From contig JAJEKV010000031.1 of NCBI GenBank assembly GCA_021234155.1, forward strand, positions 14,997,748 to 15,061,747: a stretch of 64,000 nt of DNA. Reading direction: 5' to 3'. Both the position numbers and the translations under genes were made by a program. The notes beneath the pieces are model-generated. The model made no database searches. It was not told where the DNA came from and was given only the letters and a program-made list of their open reading frames with translations. Source of the DNA: Isoetes taiwanensis (taxonomy: Eukaryota; Streptophyta; Lycopodiopsida; Isoetales; Isoetaceae). This document shows positions 24,054 through 36,330 of this stretch, one piece after another (within the stretch, counting starts at the first letter, position 1; each line of letters opens with the position of its first letter).

Positions 24054-26330
24054 TTAGGAATACCAAAGATATTCGATTCTCCGGGGACTCCTTTGTTTTA
24101 CGAAAAATCCAACTCCGTAATTCCCTCGGATCTTAGGACACAGGAAAACATGGTTAGAAGTCTCTACTTGTCCACATCCTAGGGGACATGTTTCAGAAAT
24201 GTTTTTGTCAAATTTTGCTCTCCTATGATTGGTGGTCAAACTCTGATGCAGGATCAGCCAGCCAAAAGTCTTAACTTTGTTTGTCTTTGATAATTCTTCC
24301 ACCCTTTAGCACATATGGCGGCTAACCTTTTTTTCTCTGCAGCCCCACGCTTGTGTAGCTTTAGATGGTTTGTGCTTGACCAGACCTTTGTAGATCTCCC
24401 TTACAGTATATTTCCTTGCCCTTTAGATGCCACTGATTTGTACTTTCACATAATTCTTCATGTCCTCCCACTTTATCCATGATGAGCTCATAGATATCTT
24501 TATCTAATTGTGAGCCTTTCGTGAGTAAGGATATCTCCTCCCAATCCTTCCAAGCAGAGTCTCCTTTCCTCAGATCTCCAATTTTCCTGATCCCTGCTTT
24601 ATGCCACTGCATGTACTTTTGTGGATGTTTAAGAGCCAGGCAGTCATTACTGCTATGTATTATCTCAGGATGCCAGAACAAGTGGATATCCTTGCATCTT
24701 GTATCAATGATTGGGGGCCTATAACACAAAGCAGCTGTATTCCATGCTTCAAACATTCTCCTTAGCACAATGGAAGTATTTGGACATGGAGTAAATTGAA
24801 AGAATGTTTGAATCTGAAGTTCATGTCTTAGAGTGTGACTGCCAATGTGGTAAGACTCTTGTATCCAGTATCTTATCAGTTTCATGGCTGGAGACGATGA
24901 GGAATTATGGATGGCCCTCCAAATCATTTTGGCAGCAAGTGCTTGAGCTTGGGTAAATAGATCTTTGCATCCAAGCCCTCCTTCCTTCCTAGGTTTAATA
25001 AGATCTCCCCAAGCAACCTTGTGAATTCCTTGCCAAATAAACTGTCTAATTGCTTGCCTCAATCTTGTTATAGGAAGCTTTATCTCCAACAATGGCGGAT
25101 GAAAAATATACATGTGTCTTTGCTAATGACAAAGATTAGCAATCTGAATTCTACCAGCCGAGATAGAGAAGAGGAGTACATACTAAGCTTCTTTTTAATT
25201 CTAGTAACAATTGGCTCCCATAAACCTCTGAGGGAAGAATTCGAGCTAGGGGATCCCAAGAATTGATGTACCAAAGACTTCACATTCAAGATTTTATCCC
25301 CAAGTACGACTTCTTCTCATGGTCCAAGATATTGCACACTTATTTTTGTTTAGCATGACCCCGGACATGTGTCCAAACCTATCCATCATCTTGAGAAAGT
25401 TTGGAAGGCTATTGTCCCCCTCGCTTAAGAAAAACAAAGGTGTCATCGATATTGCATTAGGGAGAAGGTACCTTGATCACCGGGGTTTGTAGACAATTTA
25501 TATCCCCTTTGTTCTTGCATATGGATTACCAATTTGGTGACCACCTCTCTGCTACAATTAGAAAAAAGGTATGGAGCTAGGGGCATCCCCTGCCTCACAC
25601 CTCTTCTACACCTGAATTGTTCAAGAGGGATTTCCATTTATAATAATTGCGGATGAGGCCATGGCATTAAATCCAAGCACTTTCGGTATACATTTGCGGA
25701 TAACCCCAAGTGATCCATTGCCCTTTCTAGGAATTGCCAACTTATTGTGTCATATGCTCGCTTGAAGTCTAGCTTGAGAAGCATGCAATTCGACCCTTTA
25801 CATTTGTTCCAAAGGAAGACCTTCGATGCACCAATGTAATTATCAAGAATATTCCTCCGAGGCAAGAAAGCGGTGGCGGGGGATTGATAACTTTCATTAG
25901 GCTGGTCTTTAACCTTGTTAGCCAAGATTTTTGCCAAAGAACTTGTATGTTGTGTTGGTAAGAGAAAATTGGTCTCCAATCACCAAAATTAGCGGTGGTT
26001 TTCTACTTTTGGGATTAGAGTAATATGACCTGCATTTATTGCCGGGTGTAGGTACTTGGCTCTCCATGCTCCCTGTATAAATAGAATAAAATCTTCCTTT
26101 ATCAGATCCCAAAATTCCATGTAGAACTCTGGCTGTAATCCATCCGGGCCTGGACTCTTTCCATGTGTCATTGACTGGAGAGTCTCCTTAATCTCTTTTT
26201 CCTCAGGAGCTATGAGCATGTCTTCCTCCTTAATTTGTGGTCCTTTTGGGATTTCTGCAAAGAACTCATCTATTTCTTTCTCATCTATGCAAGAAGGAGG
26301 CTGAGGCAAGAAGTCTTGCAATATTAATGA
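24054..26330 (-). pseudogene. LINE ORF2: reverse transcriptase and zf-RVT
   Basis: RT motifs appear in order on the minus strand: GKSPGPDGLQPEFY and INAGHITLIPK (25989-26321), FLPRRNILDNYI and LLKLDFKRAYDTISW (25638-25979; catalytic Asp in LDFKRAYD), RCRRGVRQGMPLAPYLF (25443-25637) and a damaged FADD box read as IDDTFVFL near 25445. The long frame 24361-25113 has KVAWGDLIKPRKEGGLGCKD, the plant L1 connector. The zf-RVT follows at 24054-24302 (CPLGCGQVETSNHVFLCP), then FVLWAIWKHRNRT. At least three frame breaks make it non-functional. There is no endonuclease domain, consistent with 5' truncation. Confidence 0.9.
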
Positions 26331-29300
26331 GATGGATGAGAATTATGGCAGTTGGGTCTTTAGATAGTGTCGATCCATAAGTTATAAGAATTCATCCTTG
26401 TAAATTCATATCAAATTCATAGAAGCTATGTCTTCAGATGGGTTTTGGTTTAGCCAGAAAGATCAAAATTGGGCTGGGTGGTGTCGTTTACTCTGTCGGT
26501 GGCTGCATAAGGTAGCTTGGAGCTCATCCTCAGCTTTTCCTTTCTATTTCAGCCTCCTTCGATCGATTTTTGCTTCTGAATCATGTGGAACATCAGGGAT
26601 GCTAACCCTCCTCATTTATTTGATCGTTTTTAGATTTCTAAACTGTGTTATTTGTTAATTTTTGTTGTGATGTATATGATGGCAGAACACAGGTTTTGGT
26701 TGGCTCGCAGAGCAGATGCCATGGCCTGGCGGATCCTGCTTTGTTTTTTAGTCTACTCTACAAGGCAAGCTTCTAATCTGCGGCCGCCCAGGGATGGATG
26801 GGTGCCGTGGTTCTAGCCGGTCTGATTCATTCAACTCCATGGCATTCGGGTCGTGAAGGATCCTTGTATAACTCCATCCGGATTTGGCATAGGCACATGT
26901 CCTCAAAGCTCTCTGCTGCTTCATCGTTTCAATCAAGCTTTCCCCTGTTCCATGGAGTTGTTCCAGTAAGTTTTTAATCATCAGTCTCATTCTCGTATTC
27001 GTTGGATTGATTTAAGCCCCTTGCATGTTGGTGGCGATCTTAACCAGTATATAGTTCTATTTGCGATAGGGTTTCATCTAATAAGTCCATCAGTTCTGTG
27101 TTTGTCTTTGGTTTCGTCTGTATGGATTCTGCCCCTTTGGTGTCATTCCCAGCCTGTTTCCTTTGCTAAATCCCCATCCATGTCGGTACTTCCTTATGGA
27201 TTCCCTCTTGCTCTGAAAGACCAGAGAGGCCAGTGCGTTTTCCTGTCTGGGCAGATTCCGGGAGCTTACGACCTCCACCGCCTGCTTCTGGCTAAAGCTT
27301 CGCAGGTTCAGCAAGTCGGGATACCGGGATCCAGTATTCCCATTTTCATTTTCTACCCTGGATACCAGGCTCCAGTTTCCCTTTAAGTTCCTATTGTGGC
27401 CGTGATTTTTTAGGTTGTCGAGGGCACTCTTTCCCAATTGTTATTCTCATCTGATATGATTAGTGGGGCAGTCTCTTCCACGTTGCATTTTTCTGTTTTC
27501 AGTTTCACATTGTTAGTTCTTTCGCTTCTTCTATCACGGTTTGTAATTAACTAAGTCATTTGAGAATTATTTTGTGTGATTCGCTTGTTGGTGGAGTTGC
27601 AAGGGTTGGCTCCATAGATCTTAGATGGAGTCCTTCCGTTCCTTGCTATCGCCGCCGCGTTGTGTCAAGATATATTTTACATTTTTGGGTCCATCTTAAG
27701 TCAGTTAAATGGTCCCATTGCTGGGTTTCTCGTCGGAAGCTGTTGACAATTTGCATTCAAGTTTGAAGATTCACTTCGCAGTTCTATGTGCATACACTCT
27801 GCATAGAGGCTACTTTGTTCCGTCTGTTCTCCTTTGCATACGATTTGTTCCATTGGTGTCATGTGGCTCGCTCTTTTTCACCCATAACTTCGTTTCGACC
27901 ATTAGTTATTTTTGCTCCATTAGTTCTATTGGTTTCTGTCACATCTATTCCTTGCAATTTGTCCCTTTAATTTCATTTTTGTCATATTGGTTCCATGGGC
28001 TATTACTCCTTTAATCCTACTTATCATGTTACCATATGTTGGCCGATACACACAAGCAAGTGCCATTGCTCATGCGTAAATAGGGCCGGCAGTTTGTAGC
28101 TTCTGCAACTGTTCATTTTCCTACGGATTCGAGTTCCCCACTGAACATATGTCATCTTTCTTTCCTGGCTGTGGTCTAGATGCAAGTTTGAGTTTATTGC
28201 CCTTTGGACATTTTTTCCTATTTGTCACGCATGGAACATTTGCTTTTTCATTTTGCCTTTTGATATCGGCTCAAGGCCGTCTCATGGGTCACACGATTCC
28301 TCCATCAAGCAGACGGTAATTTATGATCTTTGGACAATTTGCGACTACAGGTTCGGTTTTTTCTTATTATTCTTATTAGTCATTCTCGCAATCACGTGCT
28401 AGATCTCCATATATTGTTCTCATTTATGGTTGCTTTCAAGGGAACTTGTTTATTTGTCAGTATGGTGTCTCATTCATCATTTATATCCAAAATTTATTTG
28501 GGGTTTGGTTCTCTATGCCACCATTTTTTGCTCTATATTTTGTATATGATGTTCTACGTAGATGGATGGGTGATGTTTACATCAAATATTGTCATCTCGT
28601 CTATTCTTGAGACATTGTGTAGTTTCATTCATGTAGTTTCCTTGGTCTTTGATATTCTACATAGTATGTTTGATGCATTTTTTGGTCAGGTGCATTTGGT
28701 AGATAACACTTGTACTATATGGTTGTTTGTGTGGTCCTGAGGCTTTTTACATGTGCCTATACGATTTCATCTAGTGTATTCTTCTTCTTTAGATATGTGT
28801 GGGCATTAGATTCGTTTTTTGAGTTGGTGTCTTTTATAGCTCATTTGTTTAATTTGATCACTGGATGCATATTTGGGATACCCTGCATATTGTTCGTGTT
28901 TCAATCATCCTATATTCTATGTGTACATCTGAAGTTACCTCAACCATTTCTCTAGTAACTTTTGTGATATCGATGAATTTGTATTCTGTTGTTGCTCTTC
29001 TGTTTCTGATACTCTCTATGGTCTCACGCTTTTAGGTTTCCACAGGTTTCGTTGTTTCCACGTTCATGATTGTCTCTAGTAACTTTTGTGATATCGATGG
29101 ATTTGTATTCCTTTTCTCTTCTGTTTCTGATCCTCTTAATGGAAAGTTATATAGAGTTAGTGTAGTTGGTCATATGTATTCTAATTTGGTCCTTTTACTT
29201 GGTTGTCCCTTTTCATCCAGTCGACTTTGTTAGACCATTGGCCCTAAATGCATGTCTTCTAATTTGGTCTTTTTACTTGGTTGTCCCTTTTCATCCAGTC

Positions 29301-30700
29301 AACTTTGTTAGACCATTGGCCCTTCATGTATGTCTTTTGCTTACATTTGCTCTCGGTCTTTTGACCTCTTTGTATGCGGTAGCCCCTGTAATCCATTTAT
29401 CCCTTGCTTCAGGATGCTGAGATTCACATAGATGGGTTTTCCTTAATGCCTTTTGTTCTATGATGGTCCCTCTAGCTCCATTAATATCCTTGTTTTGGTT
29501 GTTTCATGCAGCGGCTTTTGCATCCTGTTATTATGCTTCGTCTTTTTATGTCACTTGTCCTTCGCTCTAGGTTACTCCACTTTGCTGCTTAATGTGCTTA
29601 TTCTAGTTTTTCGTCTTTTCTCGAACTTGTTTGTTAGTTTAGTCCATCCGCTCGTTGTTTCGTTAGTCTCAGTTTGTTTGCTAGTCCCATCTGTTCATTC
29701 CATGGCGTGATATTAAAATACTATCTATCTATCTATTATCTTGGGTTCCAAGTACTTTGTGCCTTTAGGTCAGTTGTTTCTCTATATACCTTTTTTATTC
29801 ATACCCTATTTCTCCCATTTGACCTCCTTTTTATTTTGTTAACTTTCAAGCTATTGTTTTTTCGTGAACTTTCAAGATATTGCTTAATTCATTTCTTTCT
29901 TGTTGCATGACGTTATAATACTATCTATCTATCATGCACATTGGCACTTGTGTTTGCTCCATTTTCTTGTTTGCCCTTGGTTTTTGATACCCTTGGTCAC
30001 TTCTCCATCCTTTTTTGAGTTGTTGCATTCTCACCACCTTCTTTTTGTCATAGTTTGGTATCAGTTGTTCCATGGTTTCCTATTTGTTTCTTATTGCCTT
30101 CATTTGACTCTTTACCACGTTTTTAGTTTAGCACCATGGGTCTTATTTTTCCATTTTCCTGCCTAGTTCTCTTCTTATGTTTGATAACTCTATGCTTTTG
30201 TTACATTTTCTCCATTGTCTCTTTTGTTACATTTTCTCCCTTGTCCCTTGGTCATATTTGCATTTTTTTTGCCCCGTTCGGCTGTTTCTTTTTTCGCTTC
30301 TTGTCCCCTGTTCTTCGCCTCCTTTTTCTTATTTGCTCCTTTAATCTATTCTCTATTTTGCTTTGTTGCCCCTTTTATTCTCTTCCTTTTGTCTTTTCGG
30401 ACGGCATCATGGCGTAGCCCTTTGTTTCATTTTAGTTCTTCCGTTTCTTTTTTGTCATATCTCCACCTACTCTTGTTTTGCCTGGATTTTTCCTTGGCTC
30501 TGATTATCTCGGTTACTCCATAGCCTTGCTTAGCTTTTTGTTTGTCCCATTTGCCTGATATTCTAGCCATCCTATTCTACCATTTTCTCCCGTCTTTTTG
30601 TTTTATCTTTGTTCCTCTCGTCAGCCTAGTTTGCTATATTCTTTTTAGGGAGATTCCTCTTCTATCGGCCACTTGGTTGTGCCATAGGACCCATCCTAGG

Positions 30701-31701
30701 AATGCCACGGTTCTATTGCAATAGCAATAGAACCGACATTCCTTGGATGGGGACGTCCCTCCTCACATCTCCTATTTATTCTGTCTCTTCTCTATCCTAC
30801 CAGTTTCCCTCACCCTCCCTCCCTTGATGAATCGCCTGCAATAGGTCATGTCTTCTTTCTGTTTCCATTATTTCGTTCTGTTGTTGCAGTTGCTCATTTC
30901 TTATTTGTCAGTCGGCCATCCTTAGTTTTTTGCCTATTCTTCTATGTTGCTCTGTGGCCTCTGGCATCCTCTATTGTTTCTTTGCGATGTATCCTCCATT
31001 ATTTCTTTGCGATATTCTTTGCAAGTACATGTATTCTTATTTTCATTTTTCTCGGCGTGGCACTGTGGCCTCCGAGGTTATTGTTTCATTTTCATATTGC
31101 GATATTCTTTGCAAGTACATGTGTTCTTATTCATTTTTTCTCGGCGTGGCACTGTGGCCTCCGAGGTTATTGTTTCATTTTCATTATCTCTCGGCGTGGC
31201 ACTGTAGCCTCCGAGGCAGCACCAATCAGCCATTTTTTCTTGCGATGGTCATTCCGCGGATGGTTTTCGATTGGTCGGCTGTTATTTCTTTCTCGGTGTG
31301 GCTCTGGAGCCTCCGAGCTTTATTACTCCATATGTATTATTGTGCTTTGGCACGAGCCATGACTGGCACATCCTAACTTTTTAATGGGTCACTCTCTTTT
31401 TCAAGATTTTCATTGCAGGTTACTTTGTGAAGGTCTCTCGGTTGTCGGAGGAGGTCGAGCTTCAACCTTTGCACGCTTCAACTTCTTGCTCAACGCACTG
31501 TATTCGGGTTGTCCCCATTCTAGTTCGGTGCTGCAGAGTGCAGAGTGCTCTCGATGATTGTCTAGGTTTGGAGCACATTTATCACTATTTTCAAACATTT
31601 CTACCCCAGTAGGGGAATCAATTTGTACTCAGTGATTTTTCAAAAGCTCAATGAGAACACCACTTCACTTCACTTGGTTGTGCCATAGGACCCATCCTAG
31701 G
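30701..31701 (+). mobile_element. Element family 1, copy 2 (deletion derivative)
   Basis: The first 93 bp match 22405-22497 exactly. After that, the sequence jumps to a segment that in copy 1 starts near 22546 (atcctaccagttt), so copy 2 has an internal deletion. It ends with the same 31 bp as copy 1 (acttggttgtgccatagg, then acccatcctagg). It contains a 90-bp tandem repeat and no recognisable protein. Confidence 0.6.
31009..31215. repeat. Tandem repeat, unit 90 bp, about 2.3 copies
   Basis: gcgatattctttgcaagtac starts at 31009 and 31099. Both copies contain ctcggcgtggcactgtggcc. A third partial copy begins near 31187. Confidence 0.85.
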
Positions 31702-31922
31702 AATGGCCACGTATTTTGATTTGCAAATCACTAAAGTCATAGGAAAGCATAACATTATGCTATTCTAATTTTGCAAACTTGCAAGCCTGAATGTGAGGCA
31801 GAGAACAAATATAAGATGCAGAATATCACAAGGGCCGTTAAGCTATTAAGTCAAGGTGAAAAGCTTTAACATTTTACCTAGAGCAACACTCTGGAATAAT
31901 CCAAATGACAGATTTTTTGAAT
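31702..31922. other. Short AT-rich spacer
   Basis: It separates the 3' end of element copy 2 from the start of the large palindrome. No feature is seen. Confidence 0.4.
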
Positions 31923-32008
31923 TTTTGGTAGAGGAGTTTAGCAATGGACAGAATAGAGGGATCATGCGCTGACACCCTTCCCCAAATCGAACCAGGCCAG
32001 GAATTTGC

Positions 32009-32722
32009 GTGGCTTCCTCACCAGAGGGAAGAGGCCAGACCCCAGTGGACGAAGCTCAGAAAGGTTGCCGAGGTAGCCTTTCCTGCCAGCGCTCCTTCGG
32101 GCGGGCAAATGCCAATGCCCCCCTTCCTAGAGCTCGATTTCTCTATCCGACCGTTGAATCCACCATTCAAGTAACCTGCTTCGAGCAGGTTCAAAAAAAT
32201 CCAAGATCCGTCCGGGGGAACTTATCAAACCGTGAAGCGTCCTGCACTCGACCATGTAGAAACCCAAGTGTTTTGTCGTTCGAGCAGTACAAAGACTCCG
32301 GAATGGAGATTCGACTTCGCCATGTCGTCCGGAATGGTGACATTACCCTAGGGACCAAGTTATACGGTCATTTTTTGGCGACGAAAGAAACACGAACCCT
32401 CTACATGACAATATTCTGCAGCCATCTCTTACGCCAATTGACTAGGAATGTATTGGACATGAGCTACTTTGGCGCTTCTTGGAGAAAGGGTGGTCTTCTG
32501 CCCACGAAACTTGGTCCCGAGGGTATCTCAACGTTTTGAGTCCATTGGCAGAGTCAGTTTACAATTTCGGAGTGGGAGAGTTGCCTGTCCGTGGCCAAGG
32601 GCCTTTGGGAGAGGACCTTTGAGGTGAACTGCTTCTGGAATGTTTTAAGGGTCCGTCTTCTGGCGTCAAGACCCTCCCTCTACGTGATGACTTTGTGCAA
32701 GATCCTGGTCGAATCTGATTAG
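32009..32722 (+). pseudogene. Unknown ORF in the left palindrome arm
   Basis: A 176-residue frame (32009-32539) reads TCFEQVQKNPRSVRGNLSN, KDSGMEIRLRHVVRNGD, TKLYGHFLATKETRTLYM and DMSYFGASWRKGG. After one frame break it continues (SEWESCLSVAKGLWERTFEV, RVRLLASRPSLYVMTL) to TAG at 32720-32722. The right arm encodes a diverged version on the opposite strand, and conservation of protein text in both suggests it once coded. I do not recognise the family. It could be a transposon protein. Confidence 0.45.
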
Positions 32723-33118
32723 GATATGGCCTCCGAAACGTAAACCCTGTGTGTTGTTAGGTTATTGAAGGGTTTACGTTTTGGAGGCCGAGTTTTAGTC
32801 GGTTGCACTTGGGACATGGCCGAGAAGCTGTAATTGAAAACACGAAGCAATAGGAATTGACGGAATGGGGTTTCGATTTATCCTCCTCCCATAATGGCAA
32901 ATAGAAGCCAAGAGCGCCTTTTGCAGTAGCAAAATTGTTTGGCATCATTCGGGATGGCGGTATCCAAAACCCCATTCCTTGCCTCCTATTGCTTCATGTT
33001 TTAATCGCAGCGGCTTCTTGACCATGTCCCAAGTGCAACCGACTAAATCGCGACCTCCATAATGTAAACCCTTCAATAACCTAGCAAACCCACGGGGGTT
33101 TACGTTTGAGGCCATATC

Positions 33119-33878
33119 CTAGTCAGAATTGACCAGGATCTTGCACAATGTCATCGCGTAGAGGGAGGGTGTTGACGCCAGAAGACGGACCCTTAAAACC
33201 CCCGGAAAGCAGCTTGCCCCAAGAGTCCTCTCCCGGCCCTCTCCGCCACCGACGCAATTGTCCCACTCCTGGTATGAACGGGCTCGCCAATGGACTCGGG
33301 GAACGCCGACATTACCCCTCGGGACCAAGTTTCATGGGCGTAAGACCACCCTTTTCCAAAAGCCAAGGTAGCTCATGTCCAACACACGTTCAGAGTCAAT
33401 TGGCTTAGAGGTGGCCGCGGATACCGCCATGTAGAGGGTTCGTGTTTCTTTTCGTTGCAAAATGACCGTGTAACTTGGTCCCTAGGGTAATTTCGCCATT
33501 CGGACGACATATGGCGGTTGAATCTCCATTCGGAGCCTTTGTACTGCCCAACAACAAAACACTTGGGTTTCTACACGGTCAACCGCAGGACGCTTCGCGG
33601 TTTGGTAAGTTCTCCCGGACCGATCTTGGATTTTTTTGAACCTTCTCGAAGCAGGTTACTTGAACATCGGATTCAACGGTTGGATAGCGAAACCGAGCTC
33701 CCGGGAGAGGGGGGCATTGGCATTTTCCTCCTGGAGGAGCCGGCAAGAAAGGGGTCAGCCGACAACCTTTTCGGATGTCCGCCTCCCCCGGGTCCGGCCT
33801 CTCCCTCCGTGAGGAAGCCGCTGCGAGTCCCGGCCCGGTTCGACTTGGGGAAGGATGTCGGCGCTTTAAGTTCTTCAA
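33119..33878 (-). pseudogene. Unknown ORF in the right palindrome arm (partner copy)
   Basis: The minus strand carries the counterpart of the left-arm ORF: TCFEKVQKNPRSVRENLPN near 33600-33660 and RVRLLASTPSLYAMTLCKIL near 33130-33190, broken between by frameshifts. The matching ends, including the closing VNSD against VESD, show both arms derive from one coding ancestor. Confidence 0.45.
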
Positions 33879-33934
33879 GATCCCTCTATTCTATCCCTTG
33901 CCAAACTCCTCTACCAAAAGTTCCACTTGGAGTG

Positions 33935-35790
33935 CCTAGGTGGCATGGTTGAGCCTAGGTGGCATGCCTGATCCACCTTGGCATGTTGGAGCCTAGGTGG
34001 CATGTTGGAGCCCACATGGCATGTTTGAGCCACCTTGGCATGTTTGAGCCTAGGTGGCATGTTGGAGCCTAGGTGGCATGTTTGAGCCACCTTGGCATGT
34101 TGTAGCCACCTTGGCATGTTTGTGGCATGTTGGAGCCTAGGTGGCATGTTGGAGCCACCTTGGCATGTTGGAGCCCACGTGGCATGTTGGAGCCCACGTG
34201 GCATGTTTGAGCCACCTTGGCATGTTTGAGCCTAGGTGGCATGTTGGAGCCTAGGTGGCATGTTTGGAGCCTATAGCGGCATGTTTGTGGCATGTTGGAG
34301 CCTAGGTGGCATGTTGGAGCCACTTTGGCATGTTTGCGCCACCTTGGAGCCTAGGTGGCATGTTTGAGCCACCTTGTCATGTTGGAGCCTAGGTGGCATG
34401 TTGGAGCCACCTTGTCATGTTGGAGCCTAGGTGGCATGTTGGAGCCACCTTGGCATGTGGCGCCTAGGTGGCATGTTGGAGCCCATGTGGCATGTTTGAG
34501 CCACCTTGGCATGTTTGAGCCTAGGTGGCATGTTGGAGCCTAGGTGGCATGTTTGAGCCACCTTGGCATGTTTGAGCCTATAGTGGCATGTTGGAGCCTA
34601 GGTGGTATGTTTGAGCCACCTTGTCATGTTGGAGCCTAGGTGGCATGTATGAGCCTAGGTGGCATGTTTGAGCCACCTTGGCATGTTTGAGCCTATATGT
34701 GGCATGTTGGATCCTAGGTGGCATGTTTGAGCCACCTTGGCATGTTCGAGCCTAGGTGGCATGTTGGAGCCTAGGCGGTCAAGGGCATGTTTGAGCCACC
34801 TTGGCATGTTTGAGCCACCTTGGCATGTTGGAGCCTAGGTGGCATGTTGGAGCCTAGATGGCATGTTTGAGCCACCTTGGCATGTTGGAGCCTAGGTGGC
34901 ATGTTGGAGCACACGTGGCATGTTTGAGCCACCTTGGCATGTTTGAGCCTAGGTGGCATGTATGATTGGAGCCTAGAAGGCATGTTGGAGCCCACGTGCC
35001 ATGTTTGAGCCACCTTGGCATGTTGGAGCCTAGGTGGCCTTGGAGCCCGCGTGGCATGTTTGAGCCACCTTGGCATGTTGGAGCCTAGGTGGCATGTTTG
35101 AGTCACCTTGGCATGTTGGAGCCTTGATGGCATGTTTGAGCCACCTTGGCATGTTTGAGCCTAGGTGGCATGTTGGAGCCTAGGTGGCATGTTTGAGCCA
35201 CCTTGGCACGTTGGAGCCTAGGTGGCATGTTGGAGCCCACGTGGCATGTTTGAGCCACCTTGGCATGTTGGAGCCTAGGTGGCATGTTGGAGCCCGTGTG
35301 GCATGTTCGAGCCACCTTGGCGTCTAGGTGGCATATTGGAGCCGTGGCATGTTTGAGCCACCTTGGCATGTTAGAGTCTAGGTGGCATTTTGGAGCCCGC
35401 CTTGGCATGTTGGGGCCTAGGTGGCATGTTGTGAGCCACCTTGGCATGTTGGAGCCAGCGTGGCATGTTTGAGATACCTTGGCATGTTTGAGCCTGGGTG
35501 GCATGTTGGAGCCTAGGTGACATGTTTGAGCCACCTTGGCATGTTGGAGCCTAGGTGGCATGTTCACGTGGCATGTTTGAGCCACCTTGGCATGTTGGAG
35601 CCCACATGGCATGTTTGAGCCACCTTGTATTGGAGCCTAGTTGACATGTTGGAGCCCACGTGACATGATTGAGCCACCTTGGCATGTTGGAGCCTAGGTG
35701 GCATGTTGGAGTCCACGTGGCATGTTTGAGCCACCTTGGCATGTTAGAGCCACCTTGGCATGTTATAGTAGGTGTGGCATGTTTGAGTCC
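33935..35790. repeat. 19-bp minisatellite, about 95 copies
   Basis: The unit is gttggagcctaggtggcat with a frequent alternative gttggagccaccttggcat and a rarer cccacgtggcat form. The variants alternate irregularly, and some units are 18 or 20 bp. Because 19 is not a multiple of three and the unit has few stop triplets, frames stay open on both strands (up to 169 codons on minus at 35103-35612). These are repeat artefacts, not genes. Confidence 0.95.
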
Positions 35791-36330
35791 TTCAAGAAAT
35801 GCCTATATGATGCCAACCCAGTGTCCATCTTTGGTTCTTCATATCAATGTGTCTTCTACAAGTTGCCAAGTGACGGATGTCTTCAAGTTTCACGCTCTAG
35901 AAGCTCACACACACACGCATGTATGAAGCCAAATGCCATGAAGTGTGTCAAGTTGTAATGGCATGTAGACAACTTGGTCATACATGGATTCTTAGAAAAC
36001 CATAAAAAACCACACCTAAAAAAAAACACTACCTTAAAAAACAACACCTTAAAAAAAACATCCCTTCAAAAAACCATACCGCCTGAGAAAACAACACATC
36101 CTAAAAAAGAAACTACGCCTCCTTAAGAAACCACACATTCTTAAAAAAAAAAAAAACTATGGCTCCCTAAGAAAAACTACAGTATATCCTTGAAAAACCA
36201 CACCTCCATATAACTACGTGTAGGTGTTTTTCAAATCTTCAAAAAAACAACCCGTAGTGTGTTTTTACTGTTGTTTTCAACTGTGGAACAAATTTTGGGG
36301 TTGTAGATGGAGCCGTTTTTGTGCCCCAAT
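35791..36330. other. A-rich DNA after the minisatellite
   Basis: A cacacaca run lies at 35904-35917. From 36000 to 36200 there are recurring aaaccacacct and aaaaacaacacc motifs. This is low-complexity DNA without a gene. Confidence 0.5.

Larger units (their letters stand above)
23161..26348 (-). mobile_element. L1-like LINE, 5'-truncated, with 14-bp TSD
   Basis: The poly(A) tail lies on the minus strand (T-rich 23161-23187 on plus). The other end stops in the linker before the RT core. Both sides carry the identical 14-bp duplication cagttgggtcttta (23147-23160 and 26349-26362), proof of a target-primed insertion into the T-rich element. The 3.19 kb copy includes RT, zinc finger, a C-terminal ORF and a 3' UTR. 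A few frameshifts have accumulated, but long open stretches remain, so it is younger than the LINE at 8583. Confidence 0.92.
22405..30700 (+). mobile_element. Element family 1, copy 1 (shared 5' hairpin and 3' end), interrupted by a LINE
   Basis: It starts AATGCCAC followed by the perfect hairpin ggttctattgc/gcaatagaacc and cattccttggatgggg. It ends ggacccatcctagg at 30700, directly abutting a second copy with the same 5' 93 bp. Copy 1 holds the 3.2 kb LINE (23161-26348). The remaining ~5.1 kb is strikingly T-rich on the plus strand (27000-30700) and has no recognisable protein. The 3' end ccatcctagg is complementary to the 5' subterminal ccttggatgg. Shared ends plus head-to-tail order suggest a rolling-circle-like (Helitron-type) element, but no Rep/helicase is present and the TC/CTRR rule is not cleanly met. 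Confidence 0.5.
31923..33920. repeat. ~2 kb palindrome (inverted duplication, ~960-bp arms)
   Basis: The left arm begins ttttggtagaggagttt near 31925. The right arm ends with its complement near 33918. Similarity can be followed inward through matching protein-like text (VQKNPRSVR, SNREASC or PNREASC, RVRLLAS, MTLCKILV) to a centre near 32915, with only tens of unpaired bases. The arms differ by scattered substitutions and small indels, so they are not identical. It is an old inverted duplication or a foldback transposon with very long arms. Confidence 0.85.

Noticed and set aside
27500-30540. Many overlapping plus-strand ORFs rich in Phe, Leu, Ser and Cys
   Set aside because: They reflect the T-rich composition of the element; no consistent frame, domain or splice pattern.
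22405-31701. Calling the head-to-tail pairs classical Helitrons
   Set aside because: The 5' end lacks TC, the 3' hairpin/CTRR arrangement is not canonical, and no RepHel is present; only a rolling-circle-like origin is proposed.
33911-35742. Long ORFs on both strands with periodic MPRWLKHAT-type peptides
   Set aside because: They follow from a 19-bp minisatellite lacking stop triplets, not from a gene.
33935-35790. CRISPR-like array
   Set aside because: Units are contiguous with no unique spacers, and the window is a plant genome.
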